NCBI GenBank assembly: GCA_007118695.1
Contig: SKRC01000203.1
Location: 1-39,801, forward strand
Length of the DNA stretch: 39,801 nucleotides
Reading direction: 5' to 3'
From: Balneolaceae bacterium
GTDB taxonomy: Bacteria; Bacteroidota; Rhodothermia; Balneolales; Balneolaceae
Under the pieces are notes generated by a model. That model saw only the letters and a program-made list of their open reading frames with translations. It was not told the DNA's origin and did no database searches. Every line of letters starts with the position of its first letter. Position 1 is the stretch's first letter. Made by a program: the position numbers and the translations under genes. This document shows positions 1 through 7,896 of the stretch, piece after piece.

Positions 1-291
1 CCACCAGTGTCATGTCGTTCAGGCGGGCGGAGCCAATGCGTGAAAAGATCAGGAACGAACAACATTCACCATAATACTCAGGCAGTCTTGGACATTGCAG
101 CGAAGCGACATCTTTTCCTACGGAGTGACTGAATATGTCAAATTGATGATGGAAAATGTTATATGTCGAATTTGGTAACTCTCGGATTGAGTACATTTGA
201 CATTTGACATCATCAATATCACATACACAATCCGGTCAAGCTAAATCAGGGATGGACAAACATTCGACATTCAATATTCGATATTCGATTT
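1..291. other. Intergenic stretch, no gene recognised
   Basis: No convincing coding region is seen; short open frames run off the left edge but do not resemble a known protein. The stretch has a 10-bp inverted repeat (142-151 against 208-217) and, at about 263-292, an A/T-rich run of the kind attcaatattcgatattcg. That run resembles in reverse complement the intergenic repeats near 19311-19352 and 20686-20765. It ends where bioB ends. Confidence 0.5.
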
Positions 292-1284
292 TCATCGGCT
301 CACCGGCATGTGCTCAGCTTTCGCATTTTTAAAGGCCTTCCGGGGTTTCAGCCCAAGCAGCTCGAACATCTGCATATCCTCGCCCGGCTCATTATTGCAG
401 GTCGTCAGCAGTTTTTCACCGGTAAAAATGGAGTTGGCCCCGGCCATAAAACAGTGCGCCTGCTCTTCCATGCTCATATTCACCCGTCCGGCTGAGAGGC
501 GGACCATCGATTTGGGCATGGTGATACGGGCTGTGGCGATCATCCGGGCCATATCGTGCCAGGGGACTTTCGGCTGGTTTTCCATCGGGGTGCCTTTCAC
601 CGGCAGCAGGGCATTGACCGGAACGGATTCCGGGTGTTCCGGCATGGTGGCAAGGTTATGAATCAGGCCGATCCGGTCGTGGTCGGTTTCCCCCATCCCG
701 ATGATGCCGCCGCAGCATACGGAAATATTGTTTTTGCGAACGGTTTCAAGCGTATCAAGGCGTTCCTGGTAGCTGCGCGTGGTAATGATTCGGTTATAGA
801 ACTCCTCGCTGCTGTCCAGGTTGTGATTGTAAGCATAAAGGCCGGCTTCCTTTAACTTTCTTGCCTGTTCATCGGTCAGCATGCCAAGCGTGCAACAGAC
901 CTCCATGTCCATACTTGTAATTTCACTGACCATTTCAATCACACGGTCGAAATCCTTGTTCTCACGGGCATTGCGCCAGGCAGCACCCATGCAAAAGCGT
1001 GTACTGCCGGCCTCCTTTGCTTTATTTGCGGATGCAAGGATAACATCGGAGTCGAGCATTTTTTCGGCATCCACACTGGTTTGATAGCGTGCCGATTGCG
1101 GGCAATAGGCGCAGTCTTCCGGACAACCACCGGTTTTTATAGATAACAGGGTGCAAACCTGTACTTCCCCGGTGTCGTGGTATTTTCTGTGCACGGTGGC
1201 AGCACGATAAATCAGGTCGAGCAGGGGGGAGTGGTAAATGGATTCAATTTCTTCAAAAGTCCAGTCAGTGCGAAAATCCGTCAT
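292..1284 (-). CDS. bioB: Biotin synthase (radical SAM)
   Basis: Biotin synthase inserts sulfur into dethiobiotin in the last step of biotin synthesis, in the cytosol. The radical-SAM cluster motif CxxxCxxC is visible at residues C54, C58 and C61 within GGCPEDCAYC, followed by CPQSARY, which is typical of BioB. The cysteines expected to hold the auxiliary [2Fe-2S] cluster are seen in TRFCMGA (about 98), MEVCCTLG (about 130) and ISVCCGG (about 190), and the arginine motif SAGRVNM is near the C-terminus. At 330 residues the length is normal for the family. No other bio gene is in the window, so the gene stands alone. It is divergent from the hydrolase gene to its right. Confidence 0.97.
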   Translation of the reverse strand: MTDFRTDWTFEEIESIYHSPLLDLIYRAATVHRKYHDTGEVQVCTLLSIKTGGCPEDCAYCPQSARYQTSVDAEKMLDSDVILASANKAKEAGSTRFCMGAAWRNARENKDFDRVIEMVSEITSMDMEVCCTLGMLTDEQARKLKEAGLYAYNHNLDSSEEFYNRIITTRSYQERLDTLETVRKNNISVCCGGIIGMGETDHDRIGLIHNLATMPEHPESVPVNALLPVKGTPMENQPKVPWHDMARMIATARITMPKSMVRLSAGRVNMSMEEQAHCFMAGANSIFTGEKLLTTCNNEPGEDMQMFELLGLKPRKAFKNAKAEHMPVSR

Positions 1285-1494
1285 TTTCTTTTTGATTGTT
1301 TATGATATTAATGTATGATTATCCACCCGGGATGGATCGACTGCCGGTCAGGTTGCTGCATACAGTTACAGGTATTTGGCAAAAAGATCGCAGATCCGGT
1401 TGATTGTGCCGGGGGTGCTAAAAAAGGTCTTGAATTATCGAGTTATTATCCGGGTAATGCAACTTTAGCTGAAGCGAATTCAAAAACTTTGTAT

Positions 1495-2205
1495 ATGTAT
1501 GATGTGCTTGCCTCCGGGAAGGAGTCATTTAAAATAGAAGTACCTTATAAATTGATAGAAACCGGTAAAAAGGGTGTCCATAAACCGCTGATGGTCTATT
1601 TACATGGGTATAATCAAAACATCAAACAGTTTGAAGAAAAAATCACTGATTTTTTTCAGCTTGAAGCATATCATCTGTTGATTCAGGGCCCTTATCCAAT
1701 TTATGATACCGGCGGGAACAGAAAGGTATCGGAATGGGGGCGCGCCTGGTATTTGTATGATGGGAACAGAGGCCAGTTCATCAAGTCATTGGAAGTAAGC
1801 GCCGAATTTATCCAGCAGGTGCTTGACCGGCATCTGCAATTGATCAAGGTGAGCCGGATTTGTATATTCGGGTATTCCATGGGCGGCTACCTGGCCGGAT
1901 ACTTTGCACTGACGCGCTGGAAACATATCCATGATTTGATAGTTGCAGGTAGCAGAATAAAGACAGAAGTTCTCAATGATGAATGGGCTAACATCAGTCA
2001 TATGAATGTATTGGCACTGCATGGTGAGCGTGATGAAAGCGTAAAAGCAGAGCCGCAAAAAGATGAAATAGAAAAATTGCAAAAACACGGCGTTTCGGCT
2101 ACATTCAAGTCAATCGATGAAAAACACAAATTAACCGAAGCCTTTATCACAGAGGCAAAACAGTGGTTGACAACTTTGGGTTATAAAGAAATCAATAAAA
2201 GCTGA
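1495..2205 (+). CDS. Alpha/beta hydrolase (esterase/phospholipase-like)
   Basis: A small serine hydrolase of the alpha/beta fold, probably a cytosolic carboxylesterase or dienelactone-hydrolase-like enzyme; the substrate cannot be told. With the start at 1495 (236 residues), the oxyanion-side motif YLHGYN is at 35-40, the nucleophile elbow GYSMGG gives Ser128, Asp180 follows in HGERDES and His211 in DEKHK, so the catalytic triad is complete. The frame is open back to an ATG at 1315, but those extra 60 residues are cysteine-rich and unlike a protein N-terminus, and that start would lie only 30 bases from the bioB start. I therefore prefer 1495, with moderate certainty. No signal peptide is seen from this start. 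The gene is divergent from bioB and followed by a response regulator gene. Confidence 0.8.
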   Translation: MYDVLASGKESFKIEVPYKLIETGKKGVHKPLMVYLHGYNQNIKQFEEKITDFFQLEAYHLLIQGPYPIYDTGGNRKVSEWGRAWYLYDGNRGQFIKSLEVSAEFIQQVLDRHLQLIKVSRICIFGYSMGGYLAGYFALTRWKHIHDLIVAGSRIKTEVLNDEWANISHMNVLALHGERDESVKAEPQKDEIEKLQKHGVSATFKSIDEKHKLTEAFITEAKQWLTTLGYKEINKS

Positions 2206-2263
2206 TTTTTAAATTGATTAAATTAGCACTAATAACTGAATTAACACTTTTAAATTAAGTTCC

Positions 2264-2989
2264 ATGGAAGAAAAAGAAAGTGTAGCAAAAGAAGCAATGG
2301 ATATCCTGGTCGTTGAAGATGATCCGACCGTAAGAACACTGGTCAAGGCCGTTCTTGAAAATCAGGGAAATTCGGTATTTATTGCTGAAACAGCCGTTAA
2401 AGGTGAGGATATGGCCCTTGGGAATGAATACGACATGATTATTCTCGATCTGCGGCTTCCGGACGGCAATGGGTTTGATATCTGTTCCACGATTCGTGAG
2501 AAAGAGATTAAAACACCGGTACTTTTTCTCTCGGCCGAACATGAAACAGATGTAAAAATCAAATGCCTGAAAGTGGGGGCTGACGATTATCTCACAAAAC
2601 CCTTCAACAGCGATGAATTGATCGCCCGCATTGAAGCTATTGCCCGCCGGAGTTCTGTCAAGGGCGCTGAAAAGGAAATAACCTGCGGTGACCTGAAAGT
2701 GGATTTAATTGCCCGGGAAATGCATATCAACGGCAGCGAGATCCAGTTGACCAACAACGAATTCAACCTTCTCGTCTACCTGATGAGAAACCGAAATCGT
2801 GTTATCTCCCAGGAAGAGCTGGCCAAGAATGTTTGGGATATCCATTTTGATACCCAAACCAATTATATTAATGTATATATCAGCTACCTGAGGAAGAAGA
2901 TCCGTGAGAATACGGAGGAAGAGTTCATCGAGACGGTCCGAAAGAAGGGATTTGTGCTCCGTTGTCCAGACAGCAAGAAAAATTCCTGA
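2264..2989 (+). CDS. OmpR/PhoB-family response regulator (orphan)
   Basis: A two-component DNA-binding response regulator. The receiver domain (about 12-125) has the acidic pair in VVEDD, the phospho-acceptor Asp62 in IILDLRLPDG and the conserved Lys112 in YLTKPF. A winged-helix trans_reg_C domain (about 145-235) ends with the typical YINVYISYLRKKI stretch and a C-terminal wing before GFVLR. The length of 241 is ordinary. No histidine kinase gene is beside it on either strand, so the partner must lie elsewhere. Met13, just before the receiver domain, is an alternative start. The 58-base gap upstream is A/T-rich and could hold a promoter. Confidence 0.93.
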   Translation: MEEKESVAKEAMDILVVEDDPTVRTLVKAVLENQGNSVFIAETAVKGEDMALGNEYDMIILDLRLPDGNGFDICSTIREKEIKTPVLFLSAEHETDVKIKCLKVGADDYLTKPFNSDELIARIEAIARRSSVKGAEKEITCGDLKVDLIAREMHINGSEIQLTNNEFNLLVYLMRNRNRVISQEELAKNVWDIHFDTQTNYINVYISYLRKKIRENTEEEFIETVRKKGFVLRCPDSKKNS

Positions 2990-3000
2990 TATGTTCTTTT

Positions 3001-3450
3001 TCAGCTTGGATAGGATCCACTGATATATTTTTTCAAATCATTGATTTCCTCTTTTTGCCGGTCAATGATCGCTTTGACCAGGTCTCCAATGGAGATGATG
3101 CCTACCAGTTTATCGCCGTCCAAAACCGGCAGGTGCCGGATTTTCTTTTCGGTCATGATGGCCATACAGGTTTCCATATATTCACGGCCGGTAACCGTAA
3201 TCAAATCGGAGGTCATGATTTCTTTGACCCGTGTTTCCTTCGATGTCCGGCCCTTCAGGATTACTTTGTTTCGGTAATCCTTGTCTGAAATGATGCCGGC
3301 CAGCTTATCATGCTCCATCACTAGCAGTGCACCGACATTGCGTTCCGACATTTTGCTGATGGCGTCAAAGACCGTTGCTTCCGGTTCTATATGGATTATT
3401 TCATTTCCTTTTTTTAGTAAGATATCCTGTACCAGCATCTTAACCTCCAT
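3001..3450 (-). CDS. Two-CBS-domain protein
   Basis: A 149-residue protein made almost entirely of a tandem CBS pair (about 10-65 and 75-132), a module that commonly binds adenine nucleotides and senses energy state. Seen directly: GALLVMEHDKLAGIISDKDYR in the first half and IRHLPVLDGDKLVGIISIGDLV in the second, the repeated strand-helix signature of the family. There is no fused catalytic or transport domain, so its target is unknown. It is convergent with the response regulator gene (11-base gap) and divergent from trmH. Confidence 0.88.
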   Translation of the reverse strand: MEVKMLVQDILLKKGNEIIHIEPEATVFDAISKMSERNVGALLVMEHDKLAGIISDKDYRNKVILKGRTSKETRVKEIMTSDLITVTGREYMETCMAIMTEKKIRHLPVLDGDKLVGIISIGDLVKAIIDRQKEEINDLKKYISGSYPS

Positions 3451-3597
3451 TTATTGAGTGTAAAATGTTAATTTGCTGCTCTGAAAATCGAGCCTCTCTA
3501 TTAAGGGGCAAATGTCTGTGGATGACTGATACATTTTCGGGCATCACATTGCAATATGTATTAATAACATAAAATTTAACGACTTTCAATTTTTTAT

Positions 3598-4293
3598 ATG
3601 AAAGAAATCAGGAATATGGATGAAAACCGGCTGCAGGAACTTGTTGATCACCTTTCCGGTTTTGTCTCGCAAGAGAGGGCAGAGAGAATTGAGACGGTTC
3701 TGGAGCAGAGAACCCGTCACGTCAACATAGTTCTGGAAGACCTCTATCAGCCTCACAATGCCAGTGCTGTGATGCGCAGCTGCGATGCATTCGGGGTGCA
3801 GGATCTCTATGTGATTGAAAATGAACACCGGTTCAGGCCTCATGCCAGGATTACGCTTGGTGCGGAAAAGTGGCTGACCGTTAACCGGTTTGACGGGGAG
3901 GACGCACTCGGGCAATGTCTCGACCGGTTAAAAAAAGAAGGGTATATCCTTGTGGCTACTACTCCGAGGCAGTACCATCCGGAAATTTCGGAAATACCGG
4001 TAGATAAAAAAATCAGCCTGATGTTTGGGGCTGAATTACCGGGTCTGAGCGATCAGGCTTTTCAAAGGGCGGACATCATGTGCCGAATTCCCATTAGAGG
4101 GTTTACGGAGAGTTTTAATATCTCTGTGAGCGCAGCGATTTGCATGTATGAACTGACAAATCGGATACGGCACACGGTGGAAGACTGGCAGCTGCCTGAA
4201 GATCAGAAGCGTGTGTTGCGATACCTTTGGCTGAAAAAATCGATCCGGGCCGGCGATCAGCTCGTGGCCGATTTTTTAAAAGACATGGATTAA
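3598..4293 (+). CDS. trmH: tRNA (guanosine-18-2'-O)-methyltransferase, SpoU family
   Basis: A SPOUT-class methyltransferase expected to methylate the 2'-O of G18 in the tRNA D-loop. Motif 1 is seen as NASAVMRSCDAFG near residue 59, motif 2 as LMFGAELPGLS near 142 and motif 3 as FNISVSAAICMYEL near 181. The N-terminal ERAERIETVLEQRTRHVNIVLEDLYQPHN pattern and the extended C-terminal helices fit TrmH better than RlmB. At 231 residues the length is normal. Met7 is a possible alternative start. The stop codon runs straight into an inverted repeat (4293-4313). Confidence 0.9.
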   Translation: MKEIRNMDENRLQELVDHLSGFVSQERAERIETVLEQRTRHVNIVLEDLYQPHNASAVMRSCDAFGVQDLYVIENEHRFRPHARITLGAEKWLTVNRFDGEDALGQCLDRLKKEGYILVATTPRQYHPEISEIPVDKKISLMFGAELPGLSDQAFQRADIMCRIPIRGFTESFNISVSAAICMYELTNRIRHTVEDWQLPEDQKRVLRYLWLKKSIRAGDQLVADFLKDMD

Positions 4294-4313
4294 CAGTGAT
4301 CAGTTAACAGTTA
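4293..4313 (+). repeat. Left arm of 21-bp inverted repeat (CAGTTAACAGT family)
   Basis: Starts on the last base of the trmH stop codon. It pairs with 4468-4488 at 20 of 21 positions and belongs to a CAGTTA-type family also present at 17151-17225 and 17380-17440. The two arms bracket the gap between convergent trmH and the M23 gene, so a folded RNA from either strand could act as a 3' end structure. No T-run follows. Confidence 0.75.
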
Positions 4314-4351
4314 ACAGTTGTCCAGTTACAGTGGGCAGTGGCAGGGTGCTC

Positions 4352-4401
4352 GGGAAGCAGGGAAGCAGGGAAGCAGGGAAGCAGGGAAGCAGGGAAGCAG
4401 G
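4352..4401 (+). repeat. Tandem octamer repeat, six copies of GGGAAGCA
   Basis: Six perfect head-to-tail copies of an 8-bp unit occupy 4352-4399, with two more bases of a seventh. The array lies in the 205-base gap between two convergent genes, inside the 21-bp inverted repeat. It resembles the short tandem repeats reported in cyanobacteria and other bacteria and is a likely slippage site. No coding role is evident. Confidence 0.9.
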
Positions 4402-4467
4402 AATCGTGCGAGGAACCGGGTGCGGGGAACATGCCATCTATCAATTAACCGATAACCGATAAACCAA

Positions 4468-4488
4468 TAACTGTTTACTGATCACTGT
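4468..4488 (-). repeat. Right arm of 21-bp inverted repeat
   Basis: Reverse complement of 4293-4313 with one mismatch. It is followed by two more short units (actgtaaact) that run into the stop codon of the M23 peptidase gene, so repeat sequence borders or forms both stop codons of the convergent pair. Confidence 0.75.
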
Positions 4489-4498
4489 AAACTGTAAA

Positions 4499-5473
4499 CT
4501 AATCCATTGACATGGGGTTGTTGCGGGCGATATCCTGGTACATAAGGTACTCTTCCGGAGAGGTATCGGCAATCAGGTAATTCAGGGGGTCAACCGGTTT
4601 TCCATTCAAACGCACTTCGTAATGCAAGTGTGGCCCCTGGGTCATGCCTGTATCCCCGGAGTACCCGATAAGGTCTCCGCGATTGACTTCGGTTCCCGGC
4701 CGGATGCCATCGGCAAATCCTGACAGGTGAGCGTAACGGGTTTCGTAGTTTTTGCCATGATCAAGGACAATCATCAAGCCGTAAGAACCACGCCGGCCTG
4801 CAATTTTAACTGTCGCATCACCGGTAGCATAGATAGGAGTACCGATATCGGCTCTGAAATCGACACCTTCATGCATGCGCCTGTATTTCAAAACCGGGTG
4901 CACTCTCATACCAAAACCGCTCAATAAAATACCGGTGGTCGGTTTAATGGCCGGCAGGTGCCTCATAAATTCCCGGTTTTCATTATAGTACCCCTTGATT
5001 TCATTGAACGATACTTGCTGAATTCCCATTCTGCGTTCGAGGTTATCCAGTTTGCTGGATGTCCATCTCAGAATATCCGATGTCTCTTCACTGTACACGT
5101 CAAATTCAGAATAGGGATCGGTACCACCAATACCGGCCATCCGTTCTTCCGGGGCAATCGGGTCCATGCCCAAAACGGACCGATACATCTCATTATCCAT
5201 CTCGGAAATTGATTCCATCCTGGATTCCAGTACATTGATCGATTCCCGTGTAGTTTTCATCTGTTCGATCAGTGTTTCATTCTCGGCTTTCAAGGCCAGC
5301 TCTGCAGGCGTCCCGATATAATTGGAGAGCAACGTGATTCCAATTCCAGCTAAAACAACTCCATTTAAAATCCAAAGACATGCCGTATAAATGGTCAGAT
5401 CAAACCTGCTGTGTTGAACAGGAACAAACTCGCACTTTTCTTCGTCGTAGTAGTAGTGGTTGTTGAGAGACAT
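4499..5473 (-). CDS. Membrane-anchored M23 (LytM-type) peptidase
   Basis: A zinc metallopeptidase expected to cut peptidoglycan cross-links, or to regulate such enzymes, in the periplasm. One N-terminal membrane helix (about 28-50, after a short polar tail) is followed by a coiled-coil-like segment (about 62-100) and a C-terminal LytM domain (about 180-300). The zinc and catalytic residues are complete: H201 and D205 in MHEGVD, H249 in RYAHLSG, and H282/H284 in PHLHYE. At 324 residues it fits membrane-anchored M23 proteins common in Bacteroidota-like genomes. The stop codon lies inside a short intergenic repeat. It is downstream of hprK by 86 bases on the same strand. Confidence 0.92.
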   Translation of the reverse strand: MSLNNHYYYDEEKCEFVPVQHSRFDLTIYTACLWILNGVVLAGIGITLLSNYIGTPAELALKAENETLIEQMKTTRESINVLESRMESISEMDNEMYRSVLGMDPIAPEERMAGIGGTDPYSEFDVYSEETSDILRWTSSKLDNLERRMGIQQVSFNEIKGYYNENREFMRHLPAIKPTTGILLSGFGMRVHPVLKYRRMHEGVDFRADIGTPIYATGDATVKIAGRRGSYGLMIVLDHGKNYETRYAHLSGFADGIRPGTEVNRGDLIGYSGDTGMTQGPHLHYEVRLNGKPVDPLNYLIADTSPEEYLMYQDIARNNPMSMD

Positions 5474-5559
5474 AGTTAGTTTTGGTGATTCTCAGAGTGC
5501 AGGATTAAATGTATAAACTTATTATCGTACTTAAAAGAGCACCCCCAACTCAATTTGTT

Positions 5560-6588
5560 TCACTCAAAATCGCCTTCAAAATACTCAATAGCGCGCTTTG
5601 GCATCTCGCCTCCTTCTTTTTTGTGCGCGATATGGTGCTTCACTTTATCCTGAAATGCCTTTGCTGCGTCATATCCATAGTGTTCCAGCAAATAATTCAT
5701 GGCGATTACTTCCGCGATAACAGTGATGTTTTTTCCCGGTGTGATCGGCAGGTGGATCAGCGGTATTTCAGTGTTTAAGATGGATACAGAATCATGATTG
5801 AGTCCGGTTCGTTCCACTTTCTCACTCTCTTCCCAAAGCGAGAGATTCAAAACGACTTCCAGTCTTTTTTGATAGCGGATCGAGCGGATGCCGAACATCG
5901 ACATCACGTCGATGATACCGAGCCCGCGGATTTCCATGAAATGCTTGTTCATTTCCGTCGCCGATGAGAGAAGAACATTGCTTTTCTTCGAGAGCATGAC
6001 AACATCATCGGCAACAAGCCGGTGGCCTCGTTCTATGAGGTCGAGAGCTACTTCACTTTTGCCGATTCCCGATTTCCCGGCAATGAGAATCCCGATTCCA
6101 TATACATCCACCATCGTCCCGTGCACCATGGTCTGCAGGGCAAACTGGTCCTCGAGAAAATCACGCAGCAAAAACATGAACTGGGTGGTCTCTATGTTGG
6201 TGGTATAGACCGGGATTCCGGCATCCTCGGCCATTCTCAGCAGGGGTTTGGGCAGGGTGTTGTTATCGGTCAGGAAAATGACCGGAAGATCGAATTGCAA
6301 AATGTTGCCAAACGATTTTTTTTGTTCCTGCCGGGAGAGTTTGGCCAGGTACTGACTCTCGGTATTGCCAATGATCTGTATCCGTTTATAGGTAAACAGT
6401 TCCAGGTAGCCGGCCAGAGCCAGCCCGGGCCGGTGCAGATCGGTGTCGGTCACAAATTTTTGATCACACACCGACTCTGCAGCATTGGGTTTTACCTTGA
6501 TTTTTACCCTGTCCCGCAATTTTTCAATCATGTAGGCTACGGTGATCTTCTCCTTTTTGGGAATCGGTGTATGATCTTTAAAAGGCAT
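5560..6588 (-). CDS. hprK: HPr kinase/phosphorylase
   Basis: A bifunctional enzyme that phosphorylates and dephosphorylates a serine on HPr-type phosphocarriers. The N-terminal domain (1-135) is followed by the kinase domain. This has the conserved catalytic-site MVHGTMVDVYG (His156), the Walker A loop GKSGIGKS (171-178), VADDVV (192-197) and the HprK signature MEIRGLGIIDV (about 219-229). The length of 342 is slightly above the usual 310-330. It follows hpf by 17 bases, an order resembling the hpf-ptsN-hprK clusters of Gram-negative bacteria, but no ptsN, HPr or other PTS gene is in this window. The partner phosphocarrier is therefore unknown from here. Confidence 0.96.
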   Translation of the reverse strand: MPFKDHTPIPKKEKITVAYMIEKLRDRVKIKVKPNAAESVCDQKFVTDTDLHRPGLALAGYLELFTYKRIQIIGNTESQYLAKLSRQEQKKSFGNILQFDLPVIFLTDNNTLPKPLLRMAEDAGIPVYTTNIETTQFMFLLRDFLEDQFALQTMVHGTMVDVYGIGILIAGKSGIGKSEVALDLIERGHRLVADDVVMLSKKSNVLLSSATEMNKHFMEIRGLGIIDVMSMFGIRSIRYQKRLEVVLNLSLWEESEKVERTGLNHDSVSILNTEIPLIHLPITPGKNITVIAEVIAMNYLLEHYGYDAAKAFQDKVKHHIAHKKEGGEMPKRAIEYFEGDFE

Positions 6589-6605
6589 TCAACCTCGGTT
6601 TTTGG

Positions 6606-6905
6606 TTAGTTATGCTCGAATCGTTTGGTTTTATATTTCCGAATTTGTCTGACGATTGTATCAACCACGTTATTGATTGCCTGTTCGTAGGTCTGACCGA
6701 CTTCGGTGGCGTTCAGCAATTTTTGCGGTACTTTTACTCTCAATTCGGCAGTACAGGGATTATCATGATCCTTGCTGGGCTGCAGGACCACATCACAGGC
6801 GATAATCTTATCGTAAAACTGTTCCAGTTTGGTGATCTCATCCATACTATACTGTTTCAGGTCTCTGGTCGGTTCAAAATGTCTTGCTGCAAATGTCGTT
6901 TTCAT
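6606..6905 (-). CDS. hpf: Ribosome hibernation promoting factor, short form
   Basis: A 99-residue HPF/RaiA-type protein that binds the 30S decoding region and helps ribosomes go inactive in slow growth. It has the expected beta-alpha-beta-beta-beta-alpha pattern: TFAARHFEPT at the start, a helix near ITKLEQFYDKI, and a C-terminal helix with YEQAINNVVDTIVRQIRKYK. It lacks the C-terminal dimerisation domain of long HPF, so it is a short form. It sits 22 bases after xerC and 17 before hprK, so co-transcription is likely. Confidence 0.88.
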   Translation of the reverse strand: MKTTFAARHFEPTRDLKQYSMDEITKLEQFYDKIIACDVVLQPSKDHDNPCTAELRVKVPQKLLNATEVGQTYEQAINNVVDTIVRQIRKYKTKRFEHN

Positions 6906-6927
6906 AGATGTTCTCCTTTTCTATTTT

Positions 6928-7848
6928 TTAGGAATTTTTAGCTCTTGGATGAGCCAGTTCATATACATTTTTAAGTCGTTCCACACTTGTGTGTGTGTAA
7001 ATCTGGGTAGCCGATAAATTAGAGTGACCCAGAAATTCCTTGATCATTCTGATGTCAGCCCCGGCATCGAGCATGTGGGTTGCAAAACTGTGGCGCAACA
7101 CATGCGGGCTCTTTTGCGTGATTTCACTTGTAAGCTCAAAATAACGCTTTACCATTTTTTGCACCACCCTTGGATAGATCCGGTGGCCCCTGGCGGCCAG
7201 AAAAACCGCCTTTCTGGCGTCCTGATCGGTGCGTTTTCCAAAGAGTTCCTCGCGGTGTGCCAGGTGTTTTTTCAGGCTTTTCAGTGCTTCTCCGCCAATC
7301 GGCACAATTCGCTCTTTATTGCCTTTTCCACGTACGGTAATCTGTTTCAGGTTGAAATTGATATCAGACAGATTGAGGTTAACCAGTTCACTCAATCGCA
7401 TCCCGGTTGAATAGAATAGTTCCAGAATAGCCCGGTCCTGGATGGTTTTTGGATCGTCGCCATCGGCCTGCTCCATCATCCGCCGAATTTCTGCGGGTTG
7501 GGCGGTTTTTGGTAATTTTTGCTCTTTTTTTGGAATAATAAGCAAGTGTGCAGGATTTTTTTCCAGGTAGCCTCGTTTGAAGGCATACTTAAAAAATGAA
7601 CGGACGGAAGCTACTTTTCTTGCAATCGAACTTCTGGCGGTGCCTTTTTCGGATAATTCTCCGAGCCAGAGCCTGATGGCAAGCCTGTCAATGTCTTCTG
7701 TTTTTACCTCTTCTTCAGCACATTCCTGTAATTCGGCACAATGGCTCAGGAATTGGCCGAGGTCGGTCTTGTACGCGACAATCGTATGAGAAGAACTGTT
7801 TCGTTCTATTTCAAGGTACCTCAGAAATTTTTCAATCAGGTGCTTCAT
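6928..7848 (-). CDS. xerC: Tyrosine recombinase XerC/XerD family
   Basis: A site-specific recombinase expected to resolve chromosome dimers at dif. The N-terminal SAM-like core-binding domain (1-90) precedes the catalytic domain. The active-site set is complete: R151 in STGMRLSEL, K175 in GKGNKER, H249 and R252 in HVLRHSFATHML, H275 in FLGHSNL and the nucleophile Y284 in TQIYTH. At 306 residues it has the normal Xer length. XerC rather than XerD is a judgement from its position before hpf and cannot be proved here. No integron, phage or att-like surroundings are seen, so it is probably the housekeeping enzyme. Confidence 0.9.
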   Translation of the reverse strand: MKHLIEKFLRYLEIERNSSSHTIVAYKTDLGQFLSHCAELQECAEEEVKTEDIDRLAIRLWLGELSEKGTARSSIARKVASVRSFFKYAFKRGYLEKNPAHLLIIPKKEQKLPKTAQPAEIRRMMEQADGDDPKTIQDRAILELFYSTGMRLSELVNLNLSDINFNLKQITVRGKGNKERIVPIGGEALKSLKKHLAHREELFGKRTDQDARKAVFLAARGHRIYPRVVQKMVKRYFELTSEITQKSPHVLRHSFATHMLDAGADIRMIKEFLGHSNLSATQIYTHTSVERLKNVYELAHPRAKNS

Positions 7849-7896
7849 AAGAGATAATATGAATACAATGTCTGTAAAAATAAACTTAAAAACCTG

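Noticed and set aside
1315-1494. N-terminal extension of the alpha/beta hydrolase from the first ATG
   Set aside because: The extra 60 residues are cysteine-rich and not fold-like, and the start would lie 30 bases from bioB; the frame is only open by chance, though this is not certain.
6928-7848. Tyrosine recombinase as a mobile-element integrase
   Set aside because: The length and motifs fit a housekeeping Xer protein, it sits in a run with hpf and hprK, and no att repeats or cargo genes are nearby.
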